A stretch of DNA of 7,364 bases from assembly GCA_021847855.1 (NCBI GenBank), contig JAJZOT010000072.1, forward strand, positions 1 through 7,364. Reading direction: 5' to 3'. Source of the DNA: Thermoplasmata archaeon. Its GTDB lineage: Archaea > Thermoplasmatota > Thermoplasmata > Thermoplasmatales > Thermoplasmataceae. Position numbers and translations under genes: made by a program. Of this stretch, positions 5,169 through 7,364 are shown piece after piece; within the stretch, counting starts at the first letter, position 1, and each line of letters begins with the position of its first letter. A model generated the notes under the pieces. It saw only the letters and a program-made list of their open reading frames with translations, did not search any database and had not been told where the DNA came from.

Positions 5169-5969
5169 TTATCGATTCTCTGGCTTATCCACTTCGAGCA
5201 GAACGTCGAGGACCTCCTGATCAATTTCCCCGCCATGAACCTTTGAAGAGAAATTATTATTTGAAGCCCATTCCTCCACAGTTCCGAAATGCATGCTATC
5301 CAGTCTTTCCCTGATCCTGCCGGTCTCGGTGAATGGAACCATGGGATTTTCAAAGAATGTTGCTTTCCAGTTCTTCAACGCCCATTTCATCTCCTCCAGA
5401 GGACTTGAGGAGTTATCAATTCTCAGATCCACCATAAGGTCTGTTCCTTCCTCGTAATGACGCCTTTCCGAAACTATGAGAATTGCCGTACTCTGTCTCC
5501 CCCTTCTGTCTCCACCTTTTTCTTCAGCCTTTATGAGAGAATTCATTATTCGATCCTCGATCTTCCCACCCCCATCCATGGCAGACGCCATTGATTCCAG
5601 TACCTCCTGTCCTGCGAGTATGTTTCCCTGCACCGAAAACCCATCACCAATGACATGACCGGCGTAACTGTTGCACTGTCTTCCGGTGAATGCAGCAACA
5701 TTTCCCTTGCGATCCACAACTGCAAGCTGCCTTTTCTCCTTCAGGTGATCTGACGATGTGAGTTTCTCAACAACCTCCATGGCAGTATGGTTCCGGAGAA
5801 GATCAAGCCCTCCCGGACCATAGGTTACATTTGCATAGGCCTGTGTGGCCACTGCTCCTATGGATGCCTTTGCCCATGGCACCGTCGATCCAACTGCCAG
5901 AAATTTGCTTGCAACCCCAACGCCCCACGCTTCACTGTTCCTGTCATAACACACTACCGAAAATGTCAT
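5169..5969 (-). CDS. DUF1028-family Ntn-hydrolase-like protein
   Basis: This 266-residue soluble protein matches DUF1028 (COG3342) along its length. It has MTFSVV at the start, GVGVASKFLAVGSTVPWA (16-33), GAVATQAYAN and TYGPGG (38-54), a VDRKGNVAAFTG strand pair (85-96), AGH at 103-105, VQGNIL (113-118) and GGDRRGRQS (152-160). The tail keeps the family pattern of an Asn-rich turn before GEIDQEVLDVL. The family is grouped with N-terminal nucleophile hydrolases; after removal of Met1, Thr2 would be the nucleophile, which fits the conserved MTF start and supports this ATG. The substrate is unknown; amide or peptide bond cleavage is only inferred from the fold. There is no signal peptide, so it should be cytoplasmic. 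A TATA-like box lies about 26 bases before the ATG, in a short region shared with the divergent CBS gene. Confidence 0.9.
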   Translation of the reverse strand: MTFSVVCYDRNSEAWGVGVASKFLAVGSTVPWAKASIGAVATQAYANVTYGPGGLDLLRNHTAMEVVEKLTSSDHLKEKRQLAVVDRKGNVAAFTGRQCNSYAGHVIGDGFSVQGNILAGQEVLESMASAMDGGGKIEDRIMNSLIKAEEKGGDRRGRQSTAILIVSERRHYEEGTDLMVDLRIDNSSSPLEEMKWALKNWKATFFENPMVPFTETGRIRERLDSMHFGTVEEWASNNNFSSKVHGGEIDQEVLDVLLEVDKPENR

Positions 5970-5991
5970 GAGGGTGAATGGATGGTCCTGA

Positions 5992-5999
5992 ATTAATAA
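5992..5999 (-). promoter_or_regulatory. TATA box of the DUF1028 gene
   Basis: The minus strand reads TTATTAAT, centred about 26 bases before the ATG at 5969. No Shine-Dalgarno site precedes that ATG (ACCCTCATG), which fits a leaderless message. The divergent CBS gene has its own box about 30 bases away. Confidence 0.45.
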
Positions 6000-6022
6000 C
6001 TTTCTGAAATGCCATGAAATTG

Positions 6023-6030
6023 TTTAATAG
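6023..6030 (+). promoter_or_regulatory. TATA box of the CBS-GlyRS unit
   Basis: TTTAATAG is centred about 26 bases before the ATG at 6053, the right spacing for a leaderless start there. The only comparable element for the alternative ATG at 6014 (5991-5998) is about 19 bases away, too close for a transcript that includes that codon. Confidence 0.4.
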
Positions 6031-6052
6031 TCTGCTAAGATCACAATCACAT

Positions 6053-6895
6053 ATGAAAGAAAAAGTTTCTGAGATTATGACTGCAAATCCAATAACAGGT
6101 ACAGTACCCAGCCCACTGAATCAAATTGTGAAAATTCTCATCAAGAACAACCTTACGGGGCTTCCCGTGAAAGATGTCAGAAACCATTACGCGGGAATCA
6201 TAAGCAGGCGTGACATCTTTGCCAACCCTGTTGAAACACAGGCTGCCCTGGTAATGAGGAATGCCAGGACAGTCAGGGAAGATGACAGCATAAAATCAGC
6301 AGCAATTGAGATGCTTAACCAGCATAGAAGGCACCTGACGGTCGTAAACGAGAACAATGAGATCACCGGCATACTGACTCCACAGAATTTCCTGCAGGTG
6401 GTAAGGGAGAAGTATGGAAACATAAAAGTCAAGGAACTGTTGAAGACCATAACTATACCCGTCTGGGGAAAAACACCCCTGAGCATGCTTCCCACGCTCA
6501 TGAGACTTTCCGGAGTTTACACTTATCCGGTTGTTAATGCAAATGGAGAGTTCATAGGACTCGTCACCGACAGGGATCTTTTTGACAAGATAGATCTCAA
6601 ATCCACAACCGTGCTTTCTGAAGCTGGACTCGGGGAAGATGAAGATCCATGGTCATGGAGTGGCATAAGAAACGTAATAACCTACGTCATAGAGAAAAGC
6701 AACATACATCTCCCTGATATCCCTGTGGAAAAGATCATGGTGAAGAACCCGGTTGTTGTGTCATCCAGCGACAGGCTTGAGACTGCCGTAAAGAGTATGT
6801 CAACCGGAAACTACAACCAGCTTCCTGTCCTGGAAGCTGACAATATACTTGCTGGAATGCTTTATGACATTGAGATAATGAGAGTATTTTTATGA
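6053..6895 (+). CDS. Four-CBS-domain protein (two Bateman modules)
   Basis: This 280-residue soluble protein consists of four CBS motifs. CBS1 is about residues 1-56 (VSEIMTANPITG to SRRDIF), CBS2 about 57-118 (VMRNARTVREDDSI to LTPQNFL), CBS3 about 122-180 (VKELLKTITIPV to VTDRDLFDKI) and CBS4 about 225-280 (VEKIMVKNPVVV to LYDIEIM). Between CBS3 and CBS4 is an insert with GLGEDEDPWSWSGIRNV, which I recall in other archaeal CBS proteins. Paired CBS motifs usually bind adenine nucleotides or S-adenosylmethionine and act as energy sensors; the ligand here is not known. No catalytic domain is attached. An in-frame ATG at 6014 would add 13 residues; I prefer 6053 because the CBS motif begins there and a TATA box is correctly placed. 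Its stop overlaps the start of glycyl-tRNA synthetase (ATGA, 6892-6895), so the two are probably translationally coupled. Confidence 0.88.
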   Translation: MKEKVSEIMTANPITGTVPSPLNQIVKILIKNNLTGLPVKDVRNHYAGIISRRDIFANPVETQAALVMRNARTVREDDSIKSAAIEMLNQHRRHLTVVNENNEITGILTPQNFLQVVREKYGNIKVKELLKTITIPVWGKTPLSMLPTLMRLSGVYTYPVVNANGEFIGLVTDRDLFDKIDLKSTTVLSEAGLGEDEDPWSWSGIRNVITYVIEKSNIHLPDIPVEKIMVKNPVVVSSSDRLETAVKSMSTGNYNQLPVLEADNILAGMLYDIEIMRVFL

Positions 6896-7364
6896 CCGGG
6901 TTCAATGAAATAATGGAACTTGCCAAACGGCGTGGCTTTTTCTGGCAGTCGTTTTCTCTTTATGGCGGACTTAACGGTTTCTATGACTATGCCCCCCTTG
7001 GATCGCTCCTCAAGGACAATATAATATCAATCTGGAAAAGAAGCTATATGGAAGCGGGTGCCGTTTTCATAGACACACCTGTTGTCACACCTGAATCTGT
7101 TCTTAAGGCCTCAGGCCATCTTGACAGGTTTGCAGATATTGCGTCAGAATGCCCCTCATGCCATGCAAAATATAAACTGGAAAGCCTTGTGGAAAAAAAT
7201 GGCGTCCATAATCCGCCTTCCACGGTTGAGGGATTCAATGAAATACTGAAAGATATGGAGATCAAGTGTACAGCATGCGGGACGAGACTTACTGATGCAT
7301 ATGAGTTCAACCTGATGTTCAGGGTTACAAACAACAGCGAGACCTTTAACCTGTATCTCAGGCC
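6892..7364 (+). CDS. glyS: Glycyl-tRNA synthetase, N-terminal part (partial)
   Basis: The first 157 residues of a class II glycyl-tRNA synthetase of the archaeal/eukaryotic homodimer type are present; the frame runs off the window end. The enzyme charges tRNA-Gly with glycine in the cytoplasm. Diagnostic features are the opening AKRRGFFWQSFSLYGG (11-26), GFYDYAPLGSLLK (29-41) before the motif 1 helix and PVVTPESVLKASGH (63-76). Two Cys pairs follow (CPSC at 87-90 and CTACG at 126-130) that probably bind zinc. Then FNLMF, and NLYLR at the very end, are just where the family continues with the PETAQG of motif 2. The catalytic core and anticodon-binding domain lie beyond the window. The start ATG sits within the ATGA overlap with the CBS gene and has no separate promoter or Shine-Dalgarno site, so translation probably depends on the upstream gene. 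Confidence 0.95.
   Translation, partial: MTGFNEIMELAKRRGFFWQSFSLYGGLNGFYDYAPLGSLLKDNIISIWKRSYMEAGAVFIDTPVVTPESVLKASGHLDRFADIASECPSCHAKYKLESLVEKNGVHNPPSTVEGFNEILKDMEIKCTACGTRLTDAYEFNLMFRVTNNSETFNLYLR

Noticed and set aside
6187..6501. 104-codon minus-strand ORF inside the CBS protein gene
   Set aside because: It is antisense to four clear CBS motifs; its hydrophobic look comes from the complement of acidic and charged codons.
7044..7334. 96-codon minus-strand ORF at the right end
   Set aside because: The plus strand here clearly encodes the start of glycyl-tRNA synthetase with family motifs; the reverse ORF has no features of its own.
1..7364. A CRISPR array, toxin-antitoxin pair, defence island, tRNA or integrated element
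   Set aside because: No regularly spaced repeats, no cloverleaf-like sequence, no integrase or nuclease genes and no paired small genes were seen. Apart from 442-783, the window looks like ordinary chromosome with housekeeping genes.

Overview
The window reads as a piece of archaeal chromosome, most likely from the Thermoplasmatales or a close Thermoplasmata relative. The pointers are a 118-residue protein of the DUF6015 type (as I recall it, a Thermoplasmata family), a duplicated anion-type ABC permease (COG4986 type), an archaeal/eukaryotic-type glycyl-tRNA synthetase, Arg codons that are mostly AGG/AGA with frequent ATA for Ile, and AT-rich TATA-like boxes about 22-27 bases before start codons with almost no Shine-Dalgarno sites, as in leaderless archaeal transcription. 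The species cannot be fixed from this sequence alone.

Layout. At 1-441 (+) is the C-terminal end of a formate-dehydrogenase-like molybdopterin oxidoreductase. A 340-base gap (442-783) follows, without an intact gene; it holds an 11-codon ORF overlapping the oxidoreductase stop and a broken reverse-strand ORF, possibly a decayed insertion. At 784-1146 (+) is a small unknown protein with a C-terminal membrane anchor. At 1298-2917 (+) is a two-domain ABC permease with no ATPase or binding protein beside it. Four minus-strand genes then follow, each with its own candidate promoter: DUF6015 protein (2918-3274), a sugar-phosphate nucleotidyltransferase with a degenerate cupin-like tail (3442-4380), a UPF0173-type metallo-beta-lactamase-fold hydrolase (4473-5141) and a DUF1028 Ntn-hydrolase-like protein (5169-5969). 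Divergent from the last is a four-CBS-domain protein (6053-6895, +), whose stop overlaps the start of glycyl-tRNA synthetase (6892 to the window end) by ATGA.

How the genes relate. Most look like single-gene units with separate promoters and unrelated roles: redox metabolism, transport, sugar nucleotide synthesis, hydrolases and translation. The one clear coupling is CBS protein plus glycyl-tRNA synthetase, which suggests a nucleotide sensor made with a translation enzyme. I see no CRISPR array, tRNA, rRNA, intact insertion sequence or recognisable defence system. The points most worth following up are the nucleotidyltransferase-cupin fusion, the CBS-GlyRS coupling, the permease without partners, and the damaged region after the oxidoreductase.
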